Positions 51,828-64,000 of a DNA stretch of 64,000 nt are shown in pieces (the stretch's first letter is position 1; every line of letters starts with the position of its first letter). This DNA comes from Sphagnum compactum (taxonomy: Eukaryota > Bryophyta > Sphagnopsida > Sphagnales). Made by a program: the position numbers and the translations under genes. The notes beneath the pieces were generated by a model. It was not told where the DNA came from and made no database searches. It saw only the letters and a list, made by a program, of their open reading frames with translations. The stretch is taken from positions 16,361,872-16,425,871 of the forward strand of contig OZ234497.1 in NCBI GenBank assembly GCA_965153455.1, given 5' to 3'.

Positions 51828-54800
51828 ATGGAACCCATCCAGGAAAGAAGTGGCGGCAGTGGTGGAGAGGTGCCTGGTGAAACCATGGAAATCAAGATCA
51901 AGACCCTTGACTCACAAAGTTACACCATCCGAGTTGCCAAGAATGTGAGTGTGAGCAGCATTTGGAAATTATCTGCAATTTCTTTGTTTTTTGGAGAACT
52001 TTTCTTTGTTTTTGGTTATGGTGCACAATTTTTGTTTGGTGTTGATGGTTGGAGTTGTTGTGAATAGGTGGCTGTTCCTGCTTTGAAGGAGCACCTAGCT
52101 ACAGTTGTTGGGGTGCCAGCAGACAACCAGCGTTTGATTTGTCGAGGAAAGGTGCTGAAGGATGATCAGTTGTTGTCAGCTTACAGTATCCTTCTTCACT
52201 CATGTTCCCTGTGCCAGAATGAAACTAGTCCTCTGACACTACTGGCAAGGGAGATTCAATTGTATTGGCTTCTAACTTCAGAGCCATTCATTTGATTTTA
52301 CAGTTCCTAGGGCACTTTAGCCTTTTGCTGCACTAGCTAATGGGTCTGGATGATCATGGTTTTTGTATAAGAAATGCAAGTTGCTATGTGGTTGTCAAAG
52401 CTTGGTCCTTGAATGAGGTTTGAACAGATGTGGAGGATGGTCATACTTTACATTTGGTAGCTAGACCACTGCTGCCTCCTGCTGGGACTGGTCCAAGCGC
52501 TGCTGGTGCTGAAGGTCTGGATTCTTCACTGGCCCACATGTATTTTTCACTTTTTTCGTTCTGGACAATACCCACCATATGGACCTAATGAAGTCACTGG
52601 GAAAGTTGTAATAGAAAAGTCCACTGGTAGTTTTATTGCTTTTTTAGTTCTAGTTTGTCCCTTTGTATTTTTTTTTCTTCCCTGTTCTCAATCCTTACAT
52701 GGGAATTTTTCTTTGCCTTGAAGGAGAGTTTTTCACATGGTCCTGGTTTTCTTAATAATCTCCACTAATCATGAGAGTTATGTTGTTGACAATTTTCATA
52801 CTGGTACTTAGGACTGTAGATGACGATTGTGGGACCAGGCAACTGTAATAGTTTAGTTGGTGGATTTGCAGCTTCATCAGGCCCATCAGAAGTGGTTCTT
52901 GCACAACCAAGAAATAGGGCTGGGCATGTCTCTCACAGTCTCTTGATGGGGACCATCAACATTCCTGATACAGGCGAAGGAGCAATGCCAGACTTGAGTC
53001 GTGTATGACTTTACCACTGTGACTTCACTGTTCTGCTCCTCATATTTGCTTCTGCATCTATGTATCATCTTGAGTCCAGTAGTTCCAAATACACTTAATT
53101 TTTGGCTTAAGAATAATCAAGAAATAAGTTGTTTCAGATTCCACATTTTAAAGGTCCCTGAACAGGTGTGAGACTGGCACTTTTGTTCATACCGGTGTGT
53201 GTTTTTTGTTTTGTTTTTTGTCTTCCCTTGTTTGGTTCTTTCTGTGGCTTCCTGAGGAAGTGTTAGCCTTGCTGTTTCTTCTTCATCTTGAGAACGGAGA
53301 TTTCTCTATTCTCATGAAAGATATCCACAGTTTAAAGGTTGTGGAAGCTTTGGACTGAATCTATTGGTTAGAGTTTTATGATAGATAATCTGTTCCCCAC
53401 TTTTGGTCTTTCTGGGTGTAGTAAATGTATTGGTAGCCCCATGTGTACTAATTGCACACCTAGTATATTTAGCAAATTTCTACCTCCTTTCTTTCCTTCA
53501 AGTTTGTTTTATTTTAGTGTCTTTTGAAGTCCAACACTTGCTGTATTATGAGATTATCCCTAGTTTGTAGGTTTGTGGAACATCTTTTTGTCCTGGACTT
53601 TCCAGACATTGAGAGTTGAATGTGCTTTAATGTCACTTCTGGTGGCAGTATATACCGTAAAATGTCTTGTAAGTTAAATTGTACTTCGACTGGATTCTCT
53701 TGTAGCATCTTGGTTAGCCATTAACCAAAGTCCTAGAGGTCTTTCCTCTGATATCTTTGATAAATACACTCAAGCAGTATGCAATACTTTGACATGATCC
53801 GTACTCCTCACGATCAAATGTCTCTATTACTTCTGAGTTGGGCGTTATCAATAGTCAGTTCTACAAGTTCTTGAGGCATTATAGTTCTTAAGTTTTCTTG
53901 GTTTCTCAGATGGTCAATCTCATTGTCCTTCTGAAGAATACCCTCTAAAGATTCTCTTAGAGATGACAAGAGGTTCAAAAAGGGAAATTTCTTTTGGGAA
54001 TTTCAGTATTTGATTTTTGTTTTGTCTTCTGCCTTTTGTCTGCTATACTCTGTACTTTCTTCCTCATGTGCCTCCTGTTTTGTTTTCCCCCTTTATGTTT
54101 CCCCTTGTCCAGTGTAAGGTGCTAGCCAGTATTGTGGCCAAGTCTTCTTGTTGCTTCCAGATTTGCAACATAAATATAGTATGCAGGGTTTTGGGCACAA
54201 CGTCGTATACCCACTATAGGGAGCCGATGAAGTCAGTGGGTAAAGTCAAAATAGAAATGCCACTAACATACATGGTACTGCTGATGGTCACTGGACAAGT
54301 GAGAGACTGTCACTTCTGTTTGTACTGGTAGTTTTATAGTTCATTTCAAACTGGCTCTTCCAATCTGTGTATTTTGTCGTCCCTTTTCTTTAGTCTGTAG
54401 TTGTTCTTGGACCTAAGAAAAATAATTTTGCATGGTTGTGATTATATTTAATTGTTAGTATGGGGATTTCTTGATACTCATGGAGACATTAATTTTCACT
54501 AATGGATGGGATTTTGCGCTGCAGATAATTTCGGCAGTGCTAAACACAGTGGGAATTGCTAATGTTGCTAATCAAAACACTGGTGGTAATGGTAACACAC
54601 CAACAGTGACCATGGTGAGTGACTTTCAGTCCTTCACTGATCTGTGACAAGCTTGTCTCTCAATGATTTCTCTTCACTCTATATGCTTTCACAACCACAC
54701 AGTGGTTTGCTTGAAGATTTGGGCTGATTATTGTATACTTGTATACTCATGTACACCCACTGTTGGGAACTGATGGAGTCATTGGTAGTCATGGCAGCTT

Positions 54801-57800
54801 ATCATTGTTATTTGTCATGAAGTTGATGGTCTGACACTTCATGAGCGATCTTCATAATGTTATGACTGCACTCATTTTCATCTTACCTTCAAAGTTTTGT
54901 TGTTGAGGTTTCTCTGCAAGTTCTTAGTAACATTTTTACAATCTGTGCACAACAGCTCCTCTTTTATGGCCAGTATATTCTAAAGAGTTATCAATTTTTA
55001 CAGGCCATGTATGTGAGCTCACCTTTGAAGGCCATTTTAACTTTGTTGGTTTTCATTTTGCTAATGGATCTATTGTTGTGGGACACGTCTCATAATCATT
55101 AACTCTAATGGCAGTAGTCAACCCTACTTTATGGTGCTCAAGGGTGGAGGAATTAATATGCTGGATGGGTGCAGGGAGTACTGCCTACTCAAGGTGGAGA
55201 TACTGGTGGAACACAAGCAGAAGGGAGGCCAGCTCTGGGAGAGGAAGACAGTCAAGTCAGGGCTCTGGAACTTCAGATTGATGCACTCTATGGCATGCCG
55301 CCGAACAATTCAGCACCTGGTGTCCCCTCTCCATTCCAGGCAGTCCAACATCCTGGGGTATGTGCCTTGCAATCGGAGAATGTTTATGTAGGTTGTAGGT
55401 TGTGCCTGATGGTTGCCTCACATGCCTCAACTGCCTTCAAGTAGAAGCAGTGTGCTACACATTTGAAGCAACAGGACTATTTTGACAATGAAATATATGG
55501 TTACTCAAAATTCTTTTTCAGGTTGTACCTGACGTTTTGACAACTATGTCCCAGTATTTGGACCGTCTGGAGCAGTCCTTCTCATCACGTGGTAAGTACA
55601 CGTTTTGGGCATGGTGACTGCATACAATTACACTACTCAAGAATCTGCTCAAATATGTGTATATACTACTTGTATCTCTGAGATCAAGTGTGAGAGTATC
55701 AGCAGGCAATGTGTTTATATGTGACAAGTTGATTTATACTTTGTGGATGCTCATGCATATGGGCATTTGAATCCTTCTTCTCCAACTGCATGTTTGTGCA
55801 GAAGCTGAAATGACTCAAATCCCAGATGGACGTACAGTTTCAGGGACCAGTGTAGGCAGCAGTACACCTTCAGGTGTGGATACAGAGAGGACAAGATCCT
55901 CACCTGCTGCTCTAGGGGCTCTTGTGCAGAGGGTGAACAATCTTTTGCGGGGCCAAGCTAGCTCTGCCCTTGCTGTAAGTCTGTTCCTTACCCAGTCCCA
56001 GAGAGCTGTTTGCATACCCTGTTTATATAGGCAATTGAATCAATCCCTTGACTGGTCTGGTTTCAATTATTTTAGGGCACTGCTTCAGATTAAAGCCTAC
56101 AGGTCATCTGACTGGTTTTGTAAGTTGATGCTCTGTCTGCTGGGAAATGGAGTTAACATGTACTTGATAGATACTTCATGCAAGGAGAGCTGAGCATGCC
56201 AGGGAGCTTGAAAATGAACGATCAGAAATCAGGCATCTGTACTTCAATGCACATTCTGTGCCATGAAGAGGATTGCTGAGTTGGTCTTTCTCAGGATCAC
56301 CATTGATTTTTGTCAAATCTTGGAAGGACTTTGGGTAACTAGGGCATTAGTGCAGATTTTTTCTTTCTGATGGGCTAATCTTGGCTCCTCTGTGCTGGTG
56401 ACATTCAACAGCATCTTGGGGAGCAGTTAGCGAATGAGGCAGAAATAACCGATGCAGCAGCTCGGGAGGAAGTACAACACACTGCATTTCATGATGGCAA
56501 TCTCATTCAGCAAGTGGGAGCTTTGCTGCTGGAGCTTGGCCGAACTACTTTGTCTCTGCGCATGGGGCAATCTCCAGTGAGTTTACTGAGATTATGGGTG
56601 AAACACATTTAAACAGAATCTGGAATTGCTGATGTCAGTGGGATTGTATGATGAATGCTCCTTGATAATTTTTGTATGCTGGAATTGCCCTGTGCAGGGT
56701 GAGGCTGTTGTCAATGCAGGGCCTGCCATCTTTATATCACCTGCAGGACCAAACCCCATCATGGTACAGGTGAGCAGGATTCCATGTTTAAGAAGCTTCT
56801 ATGCCAATTCGAGTTGTACAATGGATATTGTTTTTAGCCCAGTTCCATATTCAGCCTTGATGTGCTTTCATGGGGATTGAAATCTGTTTCTTTGCAATGG
56901 AATGCTGATGTCTTCATGGTTGTGCCCTGCAGCCTTTACCTTTGCAGACGTCAGCTGGATTTCCTATTGGACAGTCACAACCGCGCCCTCTTACATTGGC
57001 TCCATCACCTGCTGCAGCTGGAACACCACGAAGCATTCACATTCACATCCACACAAGTGACCTTGGTGCTCCATCGGCCTCCCCCTCTCCATCCCTCTCA
57101 TCTCCTCCACCCCAACGCTCAGCTCAAGAACTTGCTCATGCAGCATCTCAAGCATCAGGTGGTGTGACTGTCCATCAGATGCCTGAGCGTGCAGACCTGA
57201 GCAATCCTTCTCAAACATTGACTGATACAGGAATCACAATTCACCCAGTGAATGAGAGTGCTGGGGCGACCACTGCCACTCCAATACCCCCTGCACATAC
57301 TGGCATGCAAGGGTCCATCATGACGTTTGATGAGCATGGTGCCATGCGTGTTGTACCAGTGCATTCACATGCAGGTTCTAGTTCCGGGCATCCTTGGGCT
57401 TCTTTTGAAACTGGTGCCCATTTTCATCCATTGCTTGCCAGATTCCAGCACCAGTTTTCAGGTCAACCTTTCACATTGTCACGAAATGCAGTGCCCCCTG
57501 TATCCCAACCTGCTTCCGCACCACATGTGGCAGCTTCAAGGCAGCCTAATCTGACTACTGACACCCAGCAAGGTGAGAAGGGGCAGGCTGGAGTCCTCCA
57601 TTGCATTTCTGCCATTTGCCATTCATGATGAAGGTGATGGTCCTGATACTCTGAATGTCACTCACAAAGTTGTGACCACACTTATCTCTTCTTCCCCCTC
57701 CCCCCTTTTGCTGGTACTGACACATTGTGACAAACCATTTGTGGAGTTTTCTCTGCAATCTCATTGATAAATTGTTGAGTCACTCATTTCACATGTGGAA

Positions 57801-60673
57801 TCTGATTTTTGTTTTGGCTTTCATATATCAAATTTGGCAGATACATGGTATTGTCTTTGGTTGAAAAAGTGAAGGAATTGTGGTTGGAACAGGAGCATCT
57901 GGAGCTGCAGGAACAGGGGACAGAGGCAATTCAATGAGTGGAAGTGGAGGGGTGGATGTAGCCAGGCTGGTTACATCGGTGGCACCTTTACTACACCATC
58001 TTGCGGAAGCTCTGCAGAATGGACCACCACCACTAGGTGCTCAGGTGCTTGTCTTTATTCGCCCTGTGTTGCTGAGTGCACCCTTACTCTTCCTAGACTT
58101 TGCATTGACAAATGAGGTGATTGTTTTAGCAGTCCACTCAACCACAACGGTCAAGCATGGAAACAGATGTAAGAGGAGCAGAAGATCCACAGGCTAGTAG
58201 TGGGTCAGCAGAAGGTCTGGGTCGCCAGTCCATTGGGGAAGGTGGAGTTGTAAGCATGGAGTTAATGGCAAGCAGTGAGGATGGTCAGATAATGGCCACA
58301 AATAGCCAACCTATCTCAGGGGAGACTATGGAAGTGGGTGAGAGCGGTGACACTAGTGGACCCAGTGTTGTAAGTCCACCAGTTGGCCTAGGGCTTGGAG
58401 GCCTTCAGCCTCTTGTACCCAGGGTAAGTGGTTTTATTTGGCTGGCTTGTGTACCAATGCTGAGAAGATGAGGACACCAGCTTTGTGTTGGGAGACTCAT
58501 CTCTCACTTTGTTGTCACAGTTAATGGTCTCACCTGTGGCTTATGTTCAGGATTTCTGACAAAAGGTTTTTGAAGGCATTTCCAGGGATGTGTGGTGATC
58601 ACTGGTAGTCCTAGCCTATTTTTTCTATGTTTGGGACATAGGTTATTCAAACAAAGATTAGAAGTGCATGCATTGATGGGTTGGTAATACTCAGGCAAGG
58701 AGGAGGCGGCAGCAATCGCAGCACTCAGAGGAACAACAGCGCCAAGCAGGACAGAGTCTGCTGCGGAACTTGGCAGGTTATCAGGAGGCACCTGGGGATA
58801 CATCAAGTCGAAACAGGAGAGCCCCTGGGCTAGGAAATATTCTAAGAGCAGCAGGGGTTGGAAGTGAGACACAGCAAGCAGGCCCTGGGATTCTTGGGCA
58901 GTTCATGCGAAGCCCAGCAATGGAGACACTTGTACAGCAAGTGATGCAGGGAGTTGGTGATGTAGAGGCAGCAAGTGGAGGCCGCCGTGCAGCTCCAGCT
59001 GCTGGCCAAGACCTAGGAGGGATGTTGCAGCATATGATGCCTATGATGTCTCAAGTGCTTGGTGGTGGAGCCCTGTCTATGATGCCTCCTCCTGCAGTTG
59101 CCACAAGTTCCCAATCTCAGGCTGAAGGTGGGAGTGCAAGGGACACATCTGGAAGTGAAAGATGGAAGCAGGCTCTTACTCCAGTGAGTAGCTGTGGTGC
59201 TTTTAACTTGAAAATGCTCATCACAATCACAATTTGCCATCAGTTGGGAGATCTGAACCAGGCAACTGATACATAGCAGACATGATATGCACAAATGAAG
59301 AATCCACTATCAGCTGTAACCTCTTCTCCTAGTTTCCTCTACAGGTGTCGCCTTGTCCAGAGACTGGTAAAACATAGAATGGTGGACAGGTCAAGTGAAT
59401 GGAATGTGCATATTGCTTGCAATGTAGCCAGGAAAGCATGGGTGTGGTAAAAGTCATGGATTCTGCATGAAATTGCAGGAGGAGCAGTCAGGATGGAGTG
59501 AGACAATGACAGCTGATGAAGAAAGCCAGCAGTCCATGCCACCACAACGGCCATTTAGTGATGTGTACTCACGAGGCTCACCTGTTGCAAAACGGCAAAA
59601 GGTATGCTTGCCGGACAAGGGATGCTCCAGATTCTACTCTGAACTTTCCAGGAGTTGCATTTATCTCATTGTTGCCAACTAGATTGCTGAAATCACAGTG
59701 TCTCCAGTTGTTGGTTCCGAGATTTTCTGGCATTTAGACTTTGAGGAAAAGTGGATTGATTTTTGAGGAGATTGCAGACAGAGATGGAGGGAACAGCGCA
59801 GAGACTAGAGGAAGGAGAAGCAGCACAAGAGGTGCTGAGGAGTGTGGCTGATGCAGCTGGCACACGGGTGCTAGGCAACAGTAGTGTAACCACTAGCACA
59901 AGCTTGGCACAGCATGTGTCGCAGGCAGATGGCCTGGCTGATGTAAGTGGTGCGTTGTCTTTGCTGTAAAAGAACTTTGTTTGCTTTTTAGGTGGGCAGA
60001 CGAGAGACAGCATAGCAGGTTTTTAGAAGAGTTCTGGTTTAACCCTGGATGTTTCACCAGTTATATTTTCCTCAAAGGGGATGTGTTGAGGCAGTTGGGG
60101 ACTGGTGCAAATCTAGATGGGAGTGGTTGAGGCACTGAATTGTTTCTTTAAGCAACAGCAGTGCTAAATCATTGTCGGTGAGGAACTTCAATTTCTTGTT
60201 CCTTCCCAAGCATTTATTGGAGGTGATGTTAGTTGGCAATTTGTTATTTTGGAAGTTAGAACTCTAGAGGTGGCATTCAAAAAGGATTGTCCACTAGAGT
60301 GTTGAGTATTGCAGGGAGCAATTGATAACTACATTGCTTTTACTGTAGCAACAATTGCCATTCTTAGCATCTTTCTTGTGTTTTTGATGTCAGGGACGCA
60401 CAAAAGACTGCTGTTAAGTATCTCTCATTACCATTTGCTTTGTGTACCAAAATTGTTTCTTAAAAATCTTGTGAGTCATAGTGTGCAAGTGGTACCATAA
60501 TGGTTGGTGCATAATGTGTGCATGTACGGCAGGCGTATTTGGCTGTGCTTTTCCATGATCTAGCTGCCCGGGTGGCAGCTGACCCAGATTTTGAAGATGG
60601 TTCCCGATTCCCAAGTGCAACCCGTGTCTTCCAACAACATTCAGATGCACCTACTGAGGCAGATGGACATTAA
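51828..60673 (+). CDS. BAG6/CIP73-type ubiquitin-like domain protein, 17 coding exons, 1085 aa
   Basis: Coding exons: 51828-51944, 52068-52185, 52428-52514, 52839-53002, 54525-54614, 55175-55357, 55522-55591, 55802-55974, 56412-56576, 56698-56769, 56933-57572, 57875-58044, 58133-58423, 58695-59183, 59479-59601, 59778-59942, 60533-60673. They total 3258 nt; all introns are GT-AG, phases agree, and the stop is TAA. Seen: residues 20-93 form a ubiquitin-like domain (MEIKIKTLDSQSYTIRV to VEDGHTLHLVAR, with LICRGKVLKDDQLLSAY). Conserved blocks follow at 160-170 (LSRIISAVLNTVGI), 254-273 (PDVLTTMSQYLDRLEQSF) and 369-389 (GALLLELGRTTLSLRMGQSP). Residues 414-626 are Pro/Ser/His-rich; about 780-800 are Arg/Gln-rich; about 890-925 are Met-rich; PPQRPFSDVYSRGSPVAKRQ (964-983) looks like a nuclear signal. 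Known: BAG6 proteins escort misfolded or tail-anchored proteins to the proteasome; Lotus CIP73 is a CCaMK target in symbiosis. Inference: a quality-control or shuttle factor; BAG-domain function is not evident. Confidence 0.92.
52567..54860 (+). repeat. Intronic dispersed repeat within the BAG6-like gene, three to four copies
   Basis: Copies start at about 52567 (TACCCACCATATGGACCTAA, then TGAAGTCACTGGGAAAGT), 54206 (TACCCACTATAGGGAGCCGA, then TGAAGTCAGTGGGTAAAGT) and 54752 (CACCCACTGTTGGGAACTGA, then TGGAGTCATTGG). A related tail (GTGAGACTGGCACTTTTGTT, then CATACCGG) is at 53166, and its counterpart (GTGAGAGACTGTCACTTCTG) at 54298. All lie in introns 3-5 and are absent from the rest of the window. 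Confidence 0.6.
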
Positions 60674-62578
60674 CCCTCGTCTCTTTCCTGTTAGATGCTT
60701 GCTTACAACATCGCAACATTATGTCAGCTCAGTTTCCATGAGGGTTTTTTCACATGAGTTCACGACTAGTTCAAGTAGGATATTAGGTTGAGAGAGAGCT
60801 GAATGTCAGCCAAGCTGCTGCATTGTGGGTCTGATTTTTAGTGGAAGTGTTAGTGTTTCCACAGCCACTTGAGGCCTGGCTTTGAGGCAAAGGCCTACTG
60901 TTTTGCATATTAGAGGCAGTTATATAACTCTTAGCTCGTGCTACAGAGTGTCTGTAATGAGTGCATTGCCTCCTGAAATCCAGCTCTGACCCTATGTCCT
61001 TTTCTGCAGTTAGATGTTATCCCGTTTGAGGTATATTACATTAGGAACAGAGTGATCAATGTAGTTTCTTGTAATTTTTTTTCATCGTTGGGTGGCTTGT
61101 TCCATCTCAACTCATTATGTAACTTTCCTTGACCAGCTAGTTATTCATCGAGGCCAAATATTTGTTCTGTGGGTAGCTGTCATATGATGCTTCCAAATTT
61201 TTGAGCCCACTTCCAAGCTAATCTGATTCTGGTGACTGTCTCACTCAGCAATTCACACATGGGGTTTGCAGTTGATGTGCAAAGTCAGTACTGGAATTTG
61301 TTGCAGTATGTAATGATGTGAAGATATCATAATAATGTGCACTTGTTGCTTTATGACTCTTCACTTCTGGTGGACAGCTCTTCTAACTGATGGCCCAATG
61401 TTCCTACAGTGCTTGTACTCATTCAATTATTCCCTCCATGTTAGACCATTTGTGCACATGTCTTGTGTGAGTAATTTTGTCTAATTATTCTCTTAATTTG
61501 TGTTTGTTGACTCTGCCTGTATGGGAGATACTGCAAATGGTTTTCATTTGTGAAATAATAGTTGCTCTCCTTGTGGATGAAAATGATTGTCATTACAATT
61601 TGTTAAATCTGGACCTAGTACTAGACTTTTATGATCACACAAAAATACAGGTACTTTGATGGGAGCTTTATAGTATCATTGACATCTTGAAGAAAAAAAT
61701 TATGTGTTGATAGTTGATATTATTGATATATGTATAAGTATATTGGAACAATACAAGCTAAGTAATTGATTTTCATGATCTTCTCTAATCTTGATCTAGC
61801 ATGCAGTTATATTTAAGCTCAACTGCAAAAAACAATAGGGAAGGAAAGTCATTTTCAGGGATCACAGAGTTCATACCCTGAAATGCATGAAATGGCATAG
61901 AACAAAAAAATTAAGATTTAGCACTACTATACTTGGGCTCGATGCTGCTGTAGTGACAATTGATTAAACAATTGGTGACAAAAAATGAATTGATTTTATA
62001 AATATTGAGTTCTATTTGAATGAAAATATTGAATGACATTGCATGCACCTTGAATTAAATTGAAATTTAATTCAGTTGAATTCAGACCTAGGAAGTGGTT
62101 AGATCTAGATGTGGTTAATTTAATTTTTTTGTCATTTTTTGCAACTGACTGACAGATCATGTGAATCAGTCTCAATATTATTCAAGATGAATGTACTAGA
62201 GTTCTTGCACAATGGCGTATTCTTGGGATTTTCAACATTCATGAGTTTTCATAATGCAGAGCAATCTTGTTCATGATGTAACCTTCAGATCAAATGTCTG
62301 AAGACGGTGAGAAAATCAGTTTGGTCCGTTTTTTTCTTTTTTTTTTCCTCTCTACTGTTTTCATCTTGACTTTTGATTTCTTACTCTATTGCTTACATAC
62401 AACTACGAAATGGATCTGCCCAATTAACTAGCGACCAGTCTTTGCAAAATTTAGGATGGAATATAAAGAATTCCCAATTGGTTGCAAGAGACAATTTCTT
62501 TCAGCAAATTGGTAACTGGTAAGCTGCTGGAAATTTTAGCAATCAACAGTAAAACAACATTTAGGAGTGCAACTTCCA
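60674..62578 (+). other. 3' UTR and downstream flank of the BAG6-like gene, no further gene
   Basis: The first several hundred bases after the stop are probably 3' UTR; no single poly(A) signal stands out. The rest has short unassigned frames only (60 aa at 61477-61659). Confidence 0.45.
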
Positions 62579-62666
62579 GAAAAATGCAGTTGAGATTTTT
62601 TGACTGTACACACAGTTGTGCAGAAAAATGCTGTTGAGATTTTTTGATGGTACACACAATTATGTC
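62579..62666. repeat. Tandem duplication, 44-bp unit, two copies
   Basis: GAAAAATGCAGTTGAGATTT (62579) and GAAAAATGCTGTTGAGATTT (62623) begin two adjacent copies that also share GGTACACACA-like text. Confidence 0.8.
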
Positions 62667-63095
62667 TAGTTCTATATTGGATGCCAGTACTGTGCACTGG
62701 ACAAGATTGCAAGGAGCTTGGATCACTTGAGAGTCCAGAAGATATGAAACAGGCATCATGAATTGGGTGTATGCATAATGCTTCATGAATCATAAGTGAT
62801 CCTGATCTCAAGTCACCCAGTCTTTTGTCTGCAGACAATTGAACAGATTTTGGAAGAGAGTTCCAAACCTATAAGACTACCACGCTAAGACTCAAACGTC
62901 GACAATAATTTCAAAAGGAAGGTTGGAGCTCGCTCGGTCCAAAGAAACTAGAGAAATGTGCTACTATTGAAGTAGTTAGCAGCAAAGAAAAATCTTTGTT
63001 TCAGATGGAAGAATTATTATCAACAATGAAGTCATGACCGGTGAAGTGGTAACACAGTGACCATGGTCCACGATGATCTCCTGTCCGTTGCAAAT

Positions 63096-63184
63096 CTACA
63101 ATGGAATGGTCTTGATGACGTGCATTTAGCTGTGGACAAGCTGATCAGTAAATGCCCTTGTCATCAGAGACCATTGCATTGTAG
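63096..63184 (+). ncRNA. MIRNA-like foldback 1
   Basis: The left arm 63096-63128 (from CTACAATGGAATGGTCT) pairs with the right arm 63149-63184 (ending AGACCATTGCATTGTAG). There are a few mismatches and bulges over about 33 pairs, with a 20-nt loop. Size and imperfect pairing resemble a plant miRNA precursor. I recognise no known miRNA in either arm. Strand is arbitrary. Confidence 0.4.
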
Positions 63185-63338
63185 TGAGCATTTACAACAG
63201 CATTTCTCTTGTCAACCAAACGTTGATGATGTTGAGTTTGAAAGGTCTTGCAATTGAAACCTCTTACAGCTTGTGATCCTTGCTCCTTCTGGTGATTGCA
63301 CAACGGCCTGAAGTGGAGCAGAAGATGTCATTAAGGGT

Positions 63339-63406
63339 GGATGTTGTAACTGCAGGATGTCGTAACCCAACACAATAGGTTACAACATCCTGCAGTTGCA
63401 ACATCC
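63339..63406 (+). ncRNA. MIRNA-like foldback 2
   Basis: 29-nt arms at 63339-63367 (starting GGATGTTGTAACTGCAGG) and 63378-63406 (ending CTGCAGTTGCAACATCC) pair with only two mismatches, around a 10-nt loop. Each arm itself holds two GGATGT(T/C)GTAAC-type repeats, so it could also be the ends of a tiny inverted-repeat element. Confidence 0.4.
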
Positions 63407-63517
63407 TCCCTTCACATCAATAAGTTGTGTGGTCACTCAAACTCTTGCAACAAGATGCTTTAAGTTTCGTAATTGTAATTTCAAAGTTTCTAAACATTGC
63501 ACTTGCTTAAAGGAATA

Positions 63518-63606
63518 GGCAGTGATTTCATGCCAGATTTCTTCGCTGGACACATAGCAGATCAAGCCCCGTCTAGAGCGAAGAAGTCTGGCATCAAATC
63601 CTTGCC
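63518..63606 (+). ncRNA. MIRNA-like foldback 3
   Basis: 30-nt arms at 63518-63547 (containing CATGCCAGATTTCTTCGCT) and 63577-63606 (containing AGCGAAGAAGTCTGGCAT) pair with about four mismatches, across a 29-nt loop. An open frame (63497-63814, 105 aa) runs through it without any recognised domain. Confidence 0.4.
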
Positions 63607-64000
63607 TAAGCCTTTTGAGCTTGGAAACAGAAGAGAACAGTTCATTATAGCTTGTAACCAGCTAAAATTTGGTTCTTACGTGTCCAGAGTGCAAAGGTCC
63701 GATGATACTTGTCAAGAATGGATGATGATCCAATGTGATGGATTTCTGAACATCGAGCTTGAATATCAAGACCCTGTAGTGGCTGTGCCAAACACTGAAG
63801 GCAATGGTGTGTAAGAGAAGGATAAGAGACCACAATGCAGTAGAGGGAACACTCGAATTGTTAAGCAACACTGAAGAACACTAAACACTGAAAGAAAGAG
63901 AAGTAATTCAGTACTCTTTCTGTCAGTTGACGTGGTTTAGTACTTGACGAATGCAGGAAAATTAACTCAAATCTGGTAAGAAGAAATGAGACGAAGCAGC
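63607..64000. other. Right edge, no gene recognised
   Basis: The plus frame at 63497-63814 ends here. Its codon content and lack of motifs do not support a gene, though an exon cut by the window edge cannot be excluded. Confidence 0.35.

Noticed and set aside
56190-56267. Exon-like block AEHARELENERSEIRHLYFN in the intron after coding exon 8
   Set aside because: It ends in TGA, would disrupt the phase-0 junction between exons at 55974 and 56412, and has no counterpart in the BAG6 family. An alternative exon is possible but unsupported.
62536-62838. Overlapping minus-strand frames of 100-111 aa
   Set aside because: They cover the 44-bp tandem duplication and show repeated peptide text from it, with no independent evidence for a gene.

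Overview
This window is nuclear DNA from a vascular land plant. Three things support this: interstitial plant-type TTTAGGG repeats, an intron-rich gene whose product is the plant BAG6/CIP73-type ubiquitin-like protein, and dense remains of plant transposon families (MULE, Ty3/gypsy, hAT, CACTA-like and other TIR elements) with a nuclear copy of mitochondrial cox1. The low gene density and long AT-rich intergenic stretches fit a large genome such as a gymnosperm or fern, but the species cannot be fixed from the sequence alone.

Layout. 1-7 kb: a decayed MULE-type transposase, apparently split by about 3 kb of unrelated DNA, with its SWIM zinc-finger end at 6.2-6.6 kb. 7-9.7 kb: telomere-like repeats and tandem arrays with units of about 205 bp and 42 bp. 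10.3-11.9 kb: the most striking structure, about 27 tandem units of about 59 bp, each a potential hairpin. 12.5-17.4 kb: a decayed plus-strand Ty3/gypsy element with two CCHC zinc knuckles and protease remnants, cut off before reverse transcriptase. 17.9-21.1 kb: a 650-bp terminal-inverted-repeat element and one copy of a short CACTA-like MITE. 21-30 kb: no recognisable gene.

30.4-34.0 kb: a minus-strand SCO1/HCC1 (mitochondrial copper chaperone for cytochrome c oxidase) locus. Its exon-intron structure is still legible, but it carries several stops and frameshifts, so I read it as an unprocessed pseudogene. 34.4-35.0 kb: a degenerate minisatellite with units of about 70 bp. 36.7-38.3 kb: a broken coiled-coil ORF on the minus strand. 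38.4-46.1 kb: a minus-strand Ty3/gypsy pol gene broken by nested insertions. 47.05 kb: a 135-bp mitochondrial cox1 fragment. 48.3 kb: the second CACTA-like MITE. 49-50.1 kb: a decayed hAT transposase.

50.8-60.7 kb: the one clearly intact gene. It encodes a 1085-residue N-terminal-UBL, proline/glutamine-rich protein of the BAG6/CIP73 family, in 17 coding exons plus one 5' UTR exon; every exon junction has GT-AG sites and compatible phase. 63.1-63.6 kb: three separate long foldbacks within 510 bp that resemble plant MIRNA precursors and are not explained by any other feature.
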